A stretch of DNA of 64,000 nucleotides, taken from Gemmobacter sp. 24YEA27. GTDB taxonomy: Bacteria; Pseudomonadota; Alphaproteobacteria; Rhodobacterales; Rhodobacteraceae. The stretch covers positions 372,001-436,000 of the forward strand of contig NZ_JASJPW010000001.1 in assembly GCF_030052995.1 (NCBI RefSeq), given 5' to 3'. The translations under genes were made by a program, and so were the position numbers. Positions 53,264 through 62,735 of the stretch are shown here, piece after piece (position 1 is the first letter of the stretch; each line of letters starts with the position of its first letter). Below the pieces are notes generated by a model. That model had not been told where the DNA came from, made no database searches, and was given only the letters and a program-made list of their open reading frames with translations.

Positions 53264-54171
53264 CTGAATTCCCTCAGCTTGCGCAGGGCGGCATAGCGGG
53301 TCGAGAAAAAAGCCACGAGCCCGACCAGCGGCGGCAGGATAAAGGGCAAAAGCCAGCCAGCGCCGGTAAAACCAAGACCGGTCAGGAAGGCGCCGGCAGT
53401 ATCGGCCCCAGGCAGGAACAGCATGCCGATCACCCCGGCCACTGCACCGGCACAGGCGCCGGCAAAGGCCCGCAGCGTGAAACGCCGCACGAAAGCGCGG
53501 GCAATATACTGGTCGCGGGCGCCCACCAGCCGCAAGACGCGCACAACCTGGGCATTGGCCTCAAGCGAGGCACTTGCCGCCAGCGTCACCATCGCGGCCA
53601 TAGCGGTGCCGATCAGCACGATCGACAACAGGCCCAGCAGCCGCAGCTTCGAGGCGGCCTCGGCCAGCGGACGGCGCCAGCGGGTATGATCATCGAGCAC
53701 TGCACCGGGCGCCTCGGCGCTGAGCCTCTGGCGCAGCCCCTCGGCATCATACCCAGGGTCGGCCTCGGTCACCTCGATCAGGCGCGGCAGCGGCAGTTCC
53801 TCGACCGGCAGCTCGGCCCCGAACCAGGGTTCCAGCAAAGCGCGGTTTTCCGCATCGGTGAGGGCGCGGGCGGCTTCGACCCCCGGCGTCGCGGCCAGAA
53901 GCGTCAGGATCGCCGCCGTCTGCTGCTCCATCTGCGCGGGCGGCGCCGAAAGGCGGATCGTCGAGGTCCGCGCCAGTGCATCCGACCAGCGCCCGGCCAG
54001 CCGGTCTGATGCCAGCGACAGCGCCATCGCGAAAACGCAGAGAAAGGTCATCGCGGCGGCGGTGAAGGATGTCAGCCAGGCGGTGTGGCCCGAAGGCGGC
54101 ACCACACGGTCAGATCGTGCATCCGGAGACATCAGGGCAAGGGCGCGGGCAATCGGTCTGGGCAGTTTCAC
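53260..54171 (-). CDS. ftsX: Cell-division ABC-type membrane protein FtsX
   Basis: Permease-like partner of FtsE that couples ATP binding to periplasmic murein hydrolases at the septum. It has 303 residues with four membrane helices: one at about 33-53 after a basic tail, and three clustered C-terminally (LGLLSIVLIGTAMAAMVTLA and two later). The extracytoplasmic loop of about 110 residues lies between them. The gene overlaps ftsE and plsC by 4 nt at either end. Confidence 0.87.
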   Translation of the reverse strand: MKLPRPIARALALMSPDARSDRVVPPSGHTAWLTSFTAAAMTFLCVFAMALSLASDRLAGRWSDALARTSTIRLSAPPAQMEQQTAAILTLLAATPGVEAARALTDAENRALLEPWFGAELPVEELPLPRLIEVTEADPGYDAEGLRQRLSAEAPGAVLDDHTRWRRPLAEAASKLRLLGLLSIVLIGTAMAAMVTLAASASLEANAQVVRVLRLVGARDQYIARAFVRRFTLRAFAGACAGAVAGVIGMLFLPGADTAGAFLTGLGFTGAGWLLPFILPPLVGLVAFFSTRYAALRKLREFR

Positions 54172-54838
54172 AGATCTGCCCCCGCCAGCTGAATCCGACG
54201 CTTTGAGATTCGCAGCACCCGGGTCGGGATCTGGTTCTTGGCCTGGCGGATCAGGTTCAGATCATGCGTTGCGATCAGGATCGTCTTGCCCATCCGGTTC
54301 AGTTCGACCAGCAGCGTCAGCAGCCTGAGCGACATTTCCCAGTCGACATTGCCCGTGGGCTCATCGGCCAGAATGATATCGGGGCCCATGATGATCGCCC
54401 GTGCCAGGGCCGCGCGTTGGCGTTCGCCGCCGGAAAGCGAGGGCGGCAGCGCATCGGCCAGATGCGACAGGCCGACCCATTTCAAAAGCTCGTCCAGATC
54501 GCCGCTTTCGCTGCGCCGCCCCGCCACCGTCAGTGGCAATTGCACATTGGCGGCAAGCGGCAGATGGTCGAGAAACTGCACATCCTGATGCACCACCCCG
54601 ATCCGCCGGCGCAGGTTCGCCACATCGTCACGCGGCAGCGATTTCACCTCGCGGTCAAACAGGGTGACATGACCAGACGTGGGAAGAAGCTCGGCATAGG
54701 CAAGCTTGAGGAATGTCGTCTTGCCCGACCCCGAGGGCCGGTCAGAAAGTGAAACGACCCCGGCGCCAGCTTCAGCGTCACATCCGACAGAAGCTCGCCC
54801 CCGCCGTAGTTATAGGCTGCACTTTCAAAGGCAATCAC
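54168..54838 (-). CDS. ftsE: Cell-division ATP-binding protein FtsE (single-base frameshift as written)
   Basis: ABC ATPase. From the ATG at 54838 it reads IAFESAAYNYGGGELLSDVT, LKLAPGSFHFLTGP. The Walker A (GxSGSGKTT) is out of frame after 54735-54737, where one base appears missing. The rest (VKSLPRDDVANLRRRIGVVH, LSGGERQRAALARAI, ILADEPTGNVDWE, ATHDLNLI) is intact in the next frame. Adding one base gives 223 residues, a normal FtsE. It forms the FtsEX complex with the next gene. Confidence 0.87.
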
Positions 54839-54976
54839 TGCCCGATCCCCCTGCGATGCCTCCGCGACACCCCTGCGATACCACTGCGCGCCCGAGCTTT
54901 ATGCGCGCTCACTCTGACAAACCATGACTTAATTCGCACGGCTCTCAGGGATTGTTCAAGTCCGGGACACATAGTC

Positions 54977-55005
54977 TTGGACGATTGCAGGATTATTGTT
55001 AGAAG
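54977..55005 (+). promoter_or_regulatory. Sigma70-like promoter of the zinc-ribbon gene
   Basis: TTGGAC (54977-54982) and TAGAAG (55000-55005) are 17 bp apart in the 200-bp gap between divergent ftsE and the zinc-ribbon gene, 33 bp before its start. Confidence 0.4.
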
Positions 55006-55037
55006 AGAAAAGGGCTTAGCTTGGGGCGGGGTTTTTC

Positions 55038-56054
55038 ATGTTACTGGCATGTCCAAATTGTGACGCCAGATACGATGTGCCGGATAGTGCGATCCCGGAG
55101 GCCGGGCGCGACGTTCAGTGCTCGAATTGCGGCCATGCCTGGTTCCAATTGCCGGCTGAGTCGCTCTCAGACGGTATGGCTGGTGCCTTTGCGGAAGATC
55201 TGACAGGTGCTGATTTCGCCGACACCTCCGGCGGCGAAGGCAATACTGCTGAAAGATCAGCAAAAAATTACGAGGCGGCCGCTGTTTCAAGAGGGCCCAA
55301 TGTCGTCGCGGGTATCTCAGATGTGCCGGAGGCGGAGGTCTCGCAACAACGCGCAGCCCCCGTGCACAGCGCCGACCAGTTTGGCGCCGACCTGACTGGC
55401 ACCGATGCGCTGAAAGCCGCACTGGCCGGCAAGGCTGCGGCCACGCCGGTCGCTCCCCCGGCCCCTGCGCCAGAGCCGGTGCGCCGTGACCTGGACGAAG
55501 CTGTGCTGGAAATCCTGCGCGAAGAAGCCGAACGCGAGGCCAGCGCCCGCAAAGCCGAAGCGCAGCGCAACACAAATCGCCGGGCCGAGGCCGATACCGG
55601 GCTGCAATCGCAGCCCGAGCTGTCAATACCCGCGCCCACGCCGGAAATGACCGCCCAGCAAAAGCGCCTGGCCATGCTGCGCGGCGAAGATCTCGACGAG
55701 CCGGATCCCGAACCCGCCCGCCCGACGGCGCGGCGCGATCTCTTGCCCGATGTCGAGGAAATCAATTCCACATTGCAGCCCGATGACAACCGCTTCGATC
55801 CCGAAGCCGAGGTGGATTCGCTGCCGGATCTGACCCGGGGCAGTTTCCGCACCGGCTTCCTTCTGGCGATTCTGGTGCTGGTGATCGCAGCGCTGCTCTA
55901 TGTTTTTTCCGACCGTATCGTCGCGGCGGTACCGGCGCTGGAAGGCGCATTGCAGGCCTATGTTCTCTTTGTCGACAACCTGCGCAACTGGCTCAATTCG
56001 CTGATGGATGATGCGACTCAGGCTCTGACAGGCGATCCGCAGACCGGCGGCTGA
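55038..56054 (+). CDS. MJ0042-type zinc-ribbon membrane protein
   Basis: Protein of 338 residues. The first 40 residues form a zinc ribbon (LACPNCDARYDVPDSAIPEA, then VQCSNCGHAWFQ) with two CxxC pairs. A long Ala/Pro/Glu-rich linker follows, then one helix (FRTGFLLAILVLVIAALLYV, about 270-290) and a periplasmic tail. It is usually annotated as zinc-ribbon domain-containing protein and often lies divergently from ftsE in Rhodobacteraceae, hinting at a role in envelope or division control. The function is unknown. Confidence 0.82.
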   Translation: MLLACPNCDARYDVPDSAIPEAGRDVQCSNCGHAWFQLPAESLSDGMAGAFAEDLTGADFADTSGGEGNTAERSAKNYEAAAVSRGPNVVAGISDVPEAEVSQQRAAPVHSADQFGADLTGTDALKAALAGKAAATPVAPPAPAPEPVRRDLDEAVLEILREEAEREASARKAEAQRNTNRRAEADTGLQSQPELSIPAPTPEMTAQQKRLAMLRGEDLDEPDPEPARPTARRDLLPDVEEINSTLQPDDNRFDPEAEVDSLPDLTRGSFRTGFLLAILVLVIAALLYVFSDRIVAAVPALEGALQAYVLFVDNLRNWLNSLMDDATQALTGDPQTGG

Positions 56055-56089
56055 GACCCGGGCCCGTTTCCGGGAAGGCCAATACCCTG

Positions 56090-56122
56090 AAAAACCGCGC
56101 CGGTGTGTCCGGCGCGGTTTTT
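56090..56122. terminator. Strong bidirectional Rho-independent terminator
   Basis: A 14-bp perfect stem, AAAAACCGCGCCGG with CCGGCGCGGTTTTT around TGTGT, lies between the convergent zinc-ribbon and DUF4175 genes. Confidence 0.93.
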
Positions 56123-56147
56123 CTATGCAGGTTTTCGCCGCCGGTCG

Positions 56148-58679
56148 TCAGAACAGATCAAGCAGGCGCTTCAGATAGTCGAGTTCGGCATCCGGGCGCC
56201 CCGCCTCGCCCGACCGGCGGCGGATCTCGTCCAGCAGCTCCTGCGCGCGCTGATCGGGGTTGTTCTGCACCATATTGCGGTCCGACCCGATCCGGGCCGA
56301 ATCGCCCGGCTCGCGCCCGAGCGGATCGACCGCATTCGGGTCCACGCGGCGGGCGTCGCGCGGCTCCTGGTTGCCGCCTTCGGCCCCGGGTTCGCGTTCC
56401 AGATCGGCCAGCGCATCGCCGAAATCGCGCATGCCCTGACGCAGCCGCTCCATCGCTTCGGCCTGTTTGTCGAGCGCGCCGGCAAGATCACCCTGACGCA
56501 GCGCCTCTTCGGCCTCGCGCATCGCGCGTTCGGCCTCGCCCAGCCGCTCACGCCCCTCTTCGCCCTTTTCCGAGCCGTCGCCCGGCAACTTGCCGTTCTG
56601 CATCTCGTTGAGCTTGTCGCGAAGCTCGCGCTGACGATCCGCCAGTTCGCCCGGGTCTGTGCCCGGCTGACCATTCCGGCCGCGCTGCATGTCGCGGTAG
56701 GCGTCATCCGAGAGACCCTGCTGGTCTTTCAGAGTCTCGCCAAGGTCTTTCATCGTGCCCTGGCCCTGGCCTTCACCGCCCTGTCCCTGGCCCTGGCCCT
56801 GCTGCACCTGGAGGTTCTCCATCAGCTGGCGAAGCTCTTCCATCAGCGCCATCGCTTCAGCGGTCTTACCCTCTTTCATCAGCCGCTCGATCTCGTCGAG
56901 CATCTGCTGCAACTGGTCCTGGGTGATGGTCTGGCCACCCTGCTGGGCGCCCTCTCCATCCTGGCGGTCGCCATTCTGCTGCGCCTGCTGACCCAGTTCC
57001 TTGAGATATTCGCGCATCGCCTGCTGCATCTCTTTCATCAGCTGGTCGATTTCTTCGGGTGACGCGCCATTGCGCATCGCCTCTTCCAGCTGGTCCTGGG
57101 CGCGCTGCAGCCGCTCGAAAGCATTCCCCAGATCGCCCTCTTCGAACATGAAGGCGATATCCCAAAGCTCTTTCACCACCTCGTCACGCTGCCCATCGGT
57201 CAGCGGCAGCGCCATCGCATCGGCCTGGCGCACCAGCACCCTGAGCCGTTTCGCGGCATTCTGCGAACGCGTCAGTTCCTCGGGCCGGTTGCCAATGGCT
57301 TTCAAGAGCTCCAGCGCGCGCGGCAGATTTTCGCGGTTCCACAGAATATCGCGCCGCATCTCGATCACCGCATTGGCCATCGGATCGAAAAAGCGCTTGC
57401 CGGGCAGCGTCACCTCATAGGGCGCGGCGCTGCCCTCGTTCCCGGCAGCGTCGAGCGCGGTGAACACCATGCTGACCGGCATATTCGAGAAGACATGTTC
57501 CGAAAGATCATCGACCAGCGTCTGGGTGATCTCGGTCCGGTTGCCCTTCATCGGCATCGGCAGGTCGAGCGTGACCGGCTCCCAGATCTCCGGATCTATC
57601 TCCAGACCGTAGCGGCGGGTGACTTTCTCGGGTTGCAGGCTGATCGTCACGCGGCCGGCGGTGACGCCGTAATCGTCGCTTGCCTTGAATTCCTGTTTGA
57701 ACCGGCCATCCGCCTCGCGGCCCATCTCACCCGAAACGGCGATGGTGGGCGCGGTGTCGGGCGTGGCGATGACCTGCCAGTCGCGCCCGCCCGGGCCGCC
57801 AATGGCGAGGCGACCAGACTGGCTGACCACCAGCTCGGTCAGGCCTTTCAGCCCTTCCGGGATCGCCGCGGCGGCCTGACTTTCAGAGCCAGGGCTTTCC
57901 GGGGCGGGCCGAGCGACCTGGGCGATGGTCTGCTCGATCTGCGCCTCCGCGTTGTCGCCATAGACGCGGATCTGGATGCGGCTGCCAACCGGCACCTCGA
58001 ATTCGCCCGCCGTGATGTCATTGAGGTAAAGCACCGGCTTGCCGGTATAGGCCGGGGGCCGCGCCCAGCCTTCCCAGACCGGGCCGGAGGGAATGGCCTG
58101 GGCGGGGCCGGGGCCAATGGCCACCACTTCGGCCGCGCGCCAGAACGATCCGAACAGGGCCGCCATCACCGCCGCCGTGAGCGCAACATAGCGCAAAGAC
58201 CAGCGGTCACGTGACGCGAGTTGCAGATCCGGCGGCACCGCGCGCGCCGCGCGGGCCTTTTCCGCCATCCGCGCCAGGTGAACCCGCCAGACCGCCGACG
58301 ATTGCGCATCATCCGCCCCGATCGCCTGGCTGTCGCGCAAAGTCGCAATGGGGCGCCCGGGCAGCGACGCATCAAGGCGGATCAGCGCCTCATCCGAAGT
58401 CGGGCGGCGGAATTTCCGGAAGCCCCAGATCAGCGAGGCCAGCGCCAGAAGGGCCACCAGCCCCAGCCCGATCTGCACCTGCAAGAGCGTTCCGACCTCA
58501 TGCAGCCCGAAAGCCGCCGCCGAAAACGCCAGCAAAAGCACGGTCCAGAGCGGCCAGAAAGCACGGGCCAGACGTTCGGCCCAAAGCCCCGCCAGCGTCA
58601 GACGACGCGGCCATTTCAGCGCGTTAAGCGCTGCTGCGGTCGCGGTGTCGCTGTTCGGCGGGGCCTGTCGCGCTGCCAT
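56148..58679 (-). CDS. DUF4175/TIGR02302-family large membrane protein
   Basis: Protein of 843 residues starting at the ATG at 58679 (AAGGGAG upstream). Membrane helices occupy about 35-90 and about 150-170. A beta-rich periplasmic region (VPVGSRIQIRVYGDNAEAQI and similar) follows. The last 350 residues are strongly helical and Gln/Glu/Met-rich (DELMKEMQQAM-like heptads, GQGQGQGGEGQGQG, PGTDPGELADRQRELRDKL), looking like a long coiled coil. Family members occur next to lysA and argH in alphaproteobacteria. The role is unknown, possibly envelope-structural. Confidence 0.83.
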   Translation of the reverse strand: MAARQAPPNSDTATAAALNALKWPRRLTLAGLWAERLARAFWPLWTVLLLAFSAAAFGLHEVGTLLQVQIGLGLVALLALASLIWGFRKFRRPTSDEALIRLDASLPGRPIATLRDSQAIGADDAQSSAVWRVHLARMAEKARAARAVPPDLQLASRDRWSLRYVALTAAVMAALFGSFWRAAEVVAIGPGPAQAIPSGPVWEGWARPPAYTGKPVLYLNDITAGEFEVPVGSRIQIRVYGDNAEAQIEQTIAQVARPAPESPGSESQAAAAIPEGLKGLTELVVSQSGRLAIGGPGGRDWQVIATPDTAPTIAVSGEMGREADGRFKQEFKASDDYGVTAGRVTISLQPEKVTRRYGLEIDPEIWEPVTLDLPMPMKGNRTEITQTLVDDLSEHVFSNMPVSMVFTALDAAGNEGSAAPYEVTLPGKRFFDPMANAVIEMRRDILWNRENLPRALELLKAIGNRPEELTRSQNAAKRLRVLVRQADAMALPLTDGQRDEVVKELWDIAFMFEEGDLGNAFERLQRAQDQLEEAMRNGASPEEIDQLMKEMQQAMREYLKELGQQAQQNGDRQDGEGAQQGGQTITQDQLQQMLDEIERLMKEGKTAEAMALMEELRQLMENLQVQQGQGQGQGGEGQGQGTMKDLGETLKDQQGLSDDAYRDMQRGRNGQPGTDPGELADRQRELRDKLNEMQNGKLPGDGSEKGEEGRERLGEAERAMREAEEALRQGDLAGALDKQAEAMERLRQGMRDFGDALADLEREPGAEGGNQEPRDARRVDPNAVDPLGREPGDSARIGSDRNMVQNNPDQRAQELLDEIRRRSGEAGRPDAELDYLKRLLDLF

Positions 58680-58721
58680 CCGGTCTCCCTTCGCCACGTG
58701 CCCCGAAGGGTCTCGCGGAGG

Positions 58722-59996
58722 TTACTGATCCTTCATCCACGCGGGCAGTCTATCGCGCGCGAGGATTTCGTCAAAGGTAGGGCGTTCCCGAATGACAGCG
58801 AATTGATGCCCATTGACAAGAACTTCGGGAATCAGCGGGCGGGTATTGTATTCGCTGGCCATCACCGCGCCATAGGCCCCCGCCGACCGGAAGGCGACCA
58901 GATCGCCGTCGCTCAGCAGCGGCAGATCGCGGGCTTTCGCGAAAGTGTCGCCGGTCTCGCAGACCGGGCCGACCACGTCGAAGGGTTGCGTCGGATCACC
59001 TGGCGCCCCCTCAACCACCGGCACGATATCGTGCCAGGCGTCATACATCGACGGGCGCACCAGATCATTCATCGCGGCGTCGAGGATCAGGAAATCCCGC
59101 CCCTCGCCGTTTTTCACATAGATGACCTCTGAGACGAGGATGCCGGAATTGCCGGAAATCAGCCGTCCCGGCTCGATCTCGATCTCGCAGCCGAGATGGC
59201 CGAGCTTGCGCCGGATCATCTGGCCATATTCGACCGGCAGAGGCGGCGCCTCATTCGAGCGCGTGTAAGGAATGCCCAGCCCGCCGCCAAGGTCGAGCCG
59301 GGTGATCTCATGCCCGTCCGCGCGCAGCACTTCGGTCAGTTCGGCCACCTTGTCGAAAGCGGCCTCAAACGGCGCGAGCTCGGTCAGCTGACTGCCGATA
59401 TGCACGTCGATGCCGACGACTTTCAGGCCCGGAAGCTTCGCAGCCTCGGCATAGACCTCGCGCGCGCGGGCAATGGGGATGCCAAATTTGTTCTCGGACT
59501 TGCCGGTTGCGATCTTGGCATGGGTTTTCGCGTCGACATCGGGGTTCACGCGGACGGTGATCGGGGCCAGCTTGCCCAGTTCAGTCGCGATTTCAGAAAT
59601 TGCCCGCATCTCGGGCTCAGATTCCACGTTGAACTGGCGGATACCGCCTTCCAGCGCGGTACGGATCTCGTCACGGGTCTTGCCAACGCCTGAAAAAACA
59701 ATGCGTTCGCCCGGCACGCCAGCGGCTTTCGCACGCAGATATTCCCCTTTCGAGACCACATCCATCCCGGCACCAAGATCGCCCAGCACCTTGAGCACCG
59801 CGACATTCGACAGCGATTTGATCGCGAAACACACCAGATGCGGCAGCGGCGACAGCGCCTCGGAAAACAGGCGGAAATGGCGGGTCAGGGTCGCGGTGGA
59901 ATAGACATAGAACGGCGTGCCGACCTCGGCCGCGATCTCGGGGATCGCCACTTCCTCGGCATGAAGAATACCGCCCTGGTAAAGGAAATGATCCAT
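58722..59996 (-). CDS. lysA: Diaminopimelate decarboxylase
   Basis: PLP fold-type III enzyme of 424 residues; it makes L-lysine from meso-diaminopimelate, the last lysine step. The PLP Lys is in VCFAIKSLSNVAVLKVLGDL, with GMDVVSKGEYLRA, VRVNPDVDAKTHAKIATGKS, DVHIGSQLTELAPF, the LDLGGGLGIPY glycine loop, and the CETGDTFAKARDLP and AYGAVMASEYNTRP substrate block. The start at 59996 (MDHFLYQGG) is the family start; earlier frames are spurious. It is downstream of two small lipoprotein genes. Confidence 0.95.
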   Translation of the reverse strand: MDHFLYQGGILHAEEVAIPEIAAEVGTPFYVYSTATLTRHFRLFSEALSPLPHLVCFAIKSLSNVAVLKVLGDLGAGMDVVSKGEYLRAKAAGVPGERIVFSGVGKTRDEIRTALEGGIRQFNVESEPEMRAISEIATELGKLAPITVRVNPDVDAKTHAKIATGKSENKFGIPIARAREVYAEAAKLPGLKVVGIDVHIGSQLTELAPFEAAFDKVAELTEVLRADGHEITRLDLGGGLGIPYTRSNEAPPLPVEYGQMIRRKLGHLGCEIEIEPGRLISGNSGILVSEVIYVKNGEGRDFLILDAAMNDLVRPSMYDAWHDIVPVVEGAPGDPTQPFDVVGPVCETGDTFAKARDLPLLSDGDLVAFRSAGAYGAVMASEYNTRPLIPEVLVNGHQFAVIRERPTFDEILARDRLPAWMKDQ

Positions 59997-60084
59997 GCCC
60001 TGCCCTTTCGCATCCCGCATCCGCGCCTTGCTATAGCAGAGCGCCGCAAGAGCGCAATTCGGCGATGGCCCGGAAGGGGGTGGC

Positions 60085-60321
60085 TCAGAACCCGGTGCTG
60101 AGGCGAATCGGCCCGAATCTTGTGCCGACATAACCGCCGCCGGTACTGGCGCCGACCGTCACCCCCGCCACATTGGCCGAAGCGGACGGAATCACGGTGC
60201 CGGTCCGCGACACATGAAGCCCAAGCGTCGGGTCATAGACCACCTGACCATCCGCCAGCGGGTCGCGTCTGGGCGCGCAACCCGCCAGAATGATGCAAAG
60301 GATCAGGCCCGCCCGGATCAT
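60085..60321 (-). CDS. Small lipoprotein
   Basis: Protein of 78 residues with a lipobox (AGLILCIILAGCAPRRDP, Cys at about residue 15). After the Cys comes a short Ser/Gly/Val-rich tail (SANVAGVTVGASTGGGYVGT). It lies one base after the stop of the next lipoprotein gene and 89 bp before lysA. It is not a known family; an argH-lipoprotein-lysA order is frequent in Rhodobacteraceae. Confidence 0.75.
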   Translation of the reverse strand: MIRAGLILCIILAGCAPRRDPLADGQVVYDPTLGLHVSRTGTVIPSASANVAGVTVGASTGGGYVGTRFGPIRLSTGF

Positions 60322-60322
60322 C

Positions 60323-60454
60323 TCAGAAACTATGGCTCGCGCCGAGCCTCAGGCTGCCCGAAAAGCTGACCTTTTCGTCAGGATGCTTTGGCTCGCCCGC
60401 GACGCCGCAGGCGGCCAGAAGAACAGTCACTGCGAGAGACGCAATCAGACGCAT
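60323..60454 (-). CDS. 43-residue lipoprotein
   Basis: Short gene with a clear signal and lipobox (MRLIASLAVTVLLAACG, Cys at residue 16) and a 27-residue polar tail (VAGEPKHPDEKVSFSGSLRL). AAGGGAG lies 8 nt before the ATG. It sits 27 bp after argH and 1 nt before the next lipoprotein start, so the argH-lipoprotein-lipoprotein-lysA unit is tightly packed. Size and placement suit an LptM/YifL-like partner or other tiny envelope lipoprotein; the specific role is not known. Confidence 0.75.
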   Translation of the reverse strand: MRLIASLAVTVLLAACGVAGEPKHPDEKVSFSGSLRLGASHSF

Positions 60455-60481
60455 CGGAAACTCCCTTTTCCGGATCGTGGC

Positions 60482-61885
60482 TCAGGCGAGCAGCGCTTTC
60501 CAGCGCGCGATCTGTTCGCGCACCCTGACCGGCGCGGTTCCGCCATAAGACACGCGCGAATTGACCGAATTTTCTACGCCCAGCACAGTGAAGACCTCAT
60601 CCGTGATGCCAGGGTGAACGGATTGCATCTGGTCAAGGCTCAGATCCGGCAGGTCGATCCCCGCTTTTTCCGCCATGCCGACCAGGGTGCCGGTGACGTG
60701 ATGCGCTTCGCGGAAGGGCAGGTTCAGGCGGCGGACCAGCCAGTCCGCCAGATCGGTCGCGGTCGAGAAGCCGGAGGCCGCCGCGAGCGTCAGGCTGTCG
60801 CGGTTCGCCGCCATATCCGAGACCATACCGGTCATGGCCGCAAGGCCCAGCATAAGGTTGTCAGCCGCGTCAAAGACCTGCTCTTTGTCTTCCTGCATAT
60901 CCTTGGAATAGGTCAGGGCAAGGCCCTTCATGATGGTGAACAAAGCAACGGTCGCGCCGAGAATACGTCCGAGTTTAGCGCGCAAAAGCTCTGCCGCATC
61001 GGGGTTTTTCTTTTGCGGCATGATCGACGAGCCGGTCGTCCATTTGTCGGAAAGACGCACGAAACGGAACTGCGCCGAGGACCAGATCACCAGCTCTTCG
61101 GCGAACCGCGACAGATGCATCGCAGTGATCGAGGCCACGGACAGGAATTCCAGCGCGAAATCGCGATCTGATACCGAATCAAGGCTGTTCGCGGTCGGAC
61201 GGTCGAAACCGAGCGCTTCGGCGGTCATATGACGGTCTATCGGAAAGCTGGTCCCGGCCAGGGCAGCGGCCCCCAGCGGGCTTTCATTCATACGTTTGCG
61301 CGCATCTTCGAACCGCGAGCGGTCGCGGGCAAACATCTCGACATAGGCCATCATGTGATGGCCCCAGGTCACCGGCTGCGCAGTTTGCAGATGGGTAAAG
61401 CCCGGCATGACCCAGTCGACCCCCTGCTCTGCCTGGGCGACAAAGGCGCGCATCAGCGCGCTCAGACCGGAAATCGCCGCATCGCACTGATCACGCACCC
61501 AAAGGCGGAAATCGACCGCAACCTGGTCATTTCTCGACCGCCCGGTATGCAAACGCTTGCCCGCCTCGCCCACGATCTCGGTCAGGCGACTTTCGATATT
61601 GAGGTGGATATCCTCCAGCTCGACCCGGAACGGAAAATTACCAGCCTCGATTTCTGACAAGACGGTGAGGAGGCCTTCCCGGATCACCCCGGCATCGCTA
61701 TCGGTAAGAATGCCCTGAGCCGCCAACATCGCGGCATGGGCGCGCGAGCCAGCAATGTCCTGGGCATAGAGCCGCTTGTCGAATCCGATCGAGGCGTTGA
61801 TCGCCTGCATGATCGCATCCGGCCCTTCGGCAAAACGCCCGCCCCACATCTGGTTTGCGGCTTTGGACTGGTCCTCAGTAGACAT
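60482..61885 (-). CDS. argH: Argininosuccinate lyase
   Basis: Fumarase-superfamily lyase of 467 residues that splits argininosuccinate into arginine and fumarate. It has [40 protein letters not shown] and the [20 protein letters not shown] signature with the catalytic Ser. Also present are [20 protein letters not shown] and the closing [15 protein letters not shown]. The length is right. Its ATG is only 28 bp from the divergent thioredoxin-like gene, so promoter elements must lie within the coding region of one or both. Confidence 0.97.
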   Translation of the reverse strand: MSTEDQSKAANQMWGGRFAEGPDAIMQAINASIGFDKRLYAQDIAGSRAHAAMLAAQGILTDSDAGVIREGLLTVLSEIEAGNFPFRVELEDIHLNIESRLTEIVGEAGKRLHTGRSRNDQVAVDFRLWVRDQCDAAISGLSALMRAFVAQAEQGVDWVMPGFTHLQTAQPVTWGHHMMAYVEMFARDRSRFEDARKRMNESPLGAAALAGTSFPIDRHMTAEALGFDRPTANSLDSVSDRDFALEFLSVASITAMHLSRFAEELVIWSSAQFRFVRLSDKWTTGSSIMPQKKNPDAAELLRAKLGRILGATVALFTIMKGLALTYSKDMQEDKEQVFDAADNLMLGLAAMTGMVSDMAANRDSLTLAAASGFSTATDLADWLVRRLNLPFREAHHVTGTLVGMAEKAGIDLPDLSLDQMQSVHPGITDEVFTVLGVENSVNSRVSYGGTAPVRVREQIARWKALLA

Positions 61886-61913
61886 GCTGGGCCTCGGAAA
61901 GATGGAGTTGGTG

Positions 61914-62468
61914 ATGCGGCTGTTTCTGGCGGCTCTTTATACCGCGCTGGCGCTTGGTGCAAATGCAGCACTTGCTGAGAGTGCGGGAGGCGACGTGGCC
62001 AGCCTGCGCGAGGGCGACATGAAGAAGCTCCAGCTGCATGACGCCCCGATCGACCTGCCTGCGGCAGAGCTGGTCACGCTCGACGACACGCCCGCCTCGC
62101 TGGAAGATTACCGCGGCAAATGGGTGGTTCTGAATTTCTGGGCAACCTGGTGCGCGCCCTGCCGGGCCGAAATGCCATCCCTGAACCGGCTGCAGCTGGC
62201 CCTGCCCGACATCGCCGTCGTGCCGGTCGCGACAGGCCGGAATGAGCCCGCCGCGATCAGCCGCTTTTACGCCGAAGCCGCGATCACCAGCCTGCCGGTC
62301 CTGCGCGACCCGAAATCTGCGCTTTCGAGCCGGATGGGGGTGATGGCCCTGCCGGTCACCGTGATCCTGAACCCGGAAGGCCAGGAGGTCGCCCGGCTGA
62401 TCGGTGATGCGGAATGGGACAGCGTGACTGCGCAATCCGTGCTTTCAGCGCTTGTTGCCAGCCACTAG
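61914..62468 (+). CDS. TlpA/ResA-like periplasmic thioredoxin
   Basis: Protein of 184 residues with a signal sequence ([20 protein letters not shown]) and a thioredoxin fold: [20 protein letters not shown] carries the CxxC near residue 85. The later [17 protein letters not shown] has the cis-Pro. It would reduce periplasmic disulfides, for example during cytochrome c maturation. The ATG at 61914 is preferred because GGAG precedes it and the signal then begins with an Arg; an in-frame ATG at 61902 is possible. Divergent argH starts 28 bp away. Confidence 0.87.
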   Translation: MRLFLAALYTALALGANAALAESAGGDVASLREGDMKKLQLHDAPIDLPAAELVTLDDTPASLEDYRGKWVVLNFWATWCAPCRAEMPSLNRLQLALPDIAVVPVATGRNEPAAISRFYAEAAITSLPVLRDPKSALSSRMGVMALPVTVILNPEGQEVARLIGDAEWDSVTAQSVLSALVASH

Positions 62469-62550
62469 GGCGCGGCGACTAAAGGGTTTACCTTAACCTT
62501 CGCCCGGTGATTCACGGTCCTTCGACGAGGGGCGGGAGCCTCGTGCGAAC

Positions 62551-62735
62551 CTGATATCCGATGACAAGCGGGCCTTTTTCGAATGGTTCATCTGTGCTGT
62601 CCGGCACCCGAACCGGGGCACCCTGGCGTGACCTGCCCGAAGGGTTCGGCAGGTGGTCCCCGGTGTACCGGCAGTTCCGCCGCCGGACGCTCGCAGGGCC
62701 GTGGGAGGACATCCCGGACGCGGCCCGAACCACGC
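62551..62735 (+). pseudogene. IS5-family transposase N-terminal fragment (frameshifted, deleted)
   Basis: One frame reads LISDDKRAFFEWFI and a second reads RTGAPWRDLPEGFGRWSPVY, RQFRRRTLAGPWEDI. Both belong to the N-terminus of IS5-type (IS427-like) transposases, with the intervening segment deleted and the frame shifted. No DDE domain follows and terminal inverted repeats were not found. It is a dead remnant between tlpA and xth. Confidence 0.65.
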
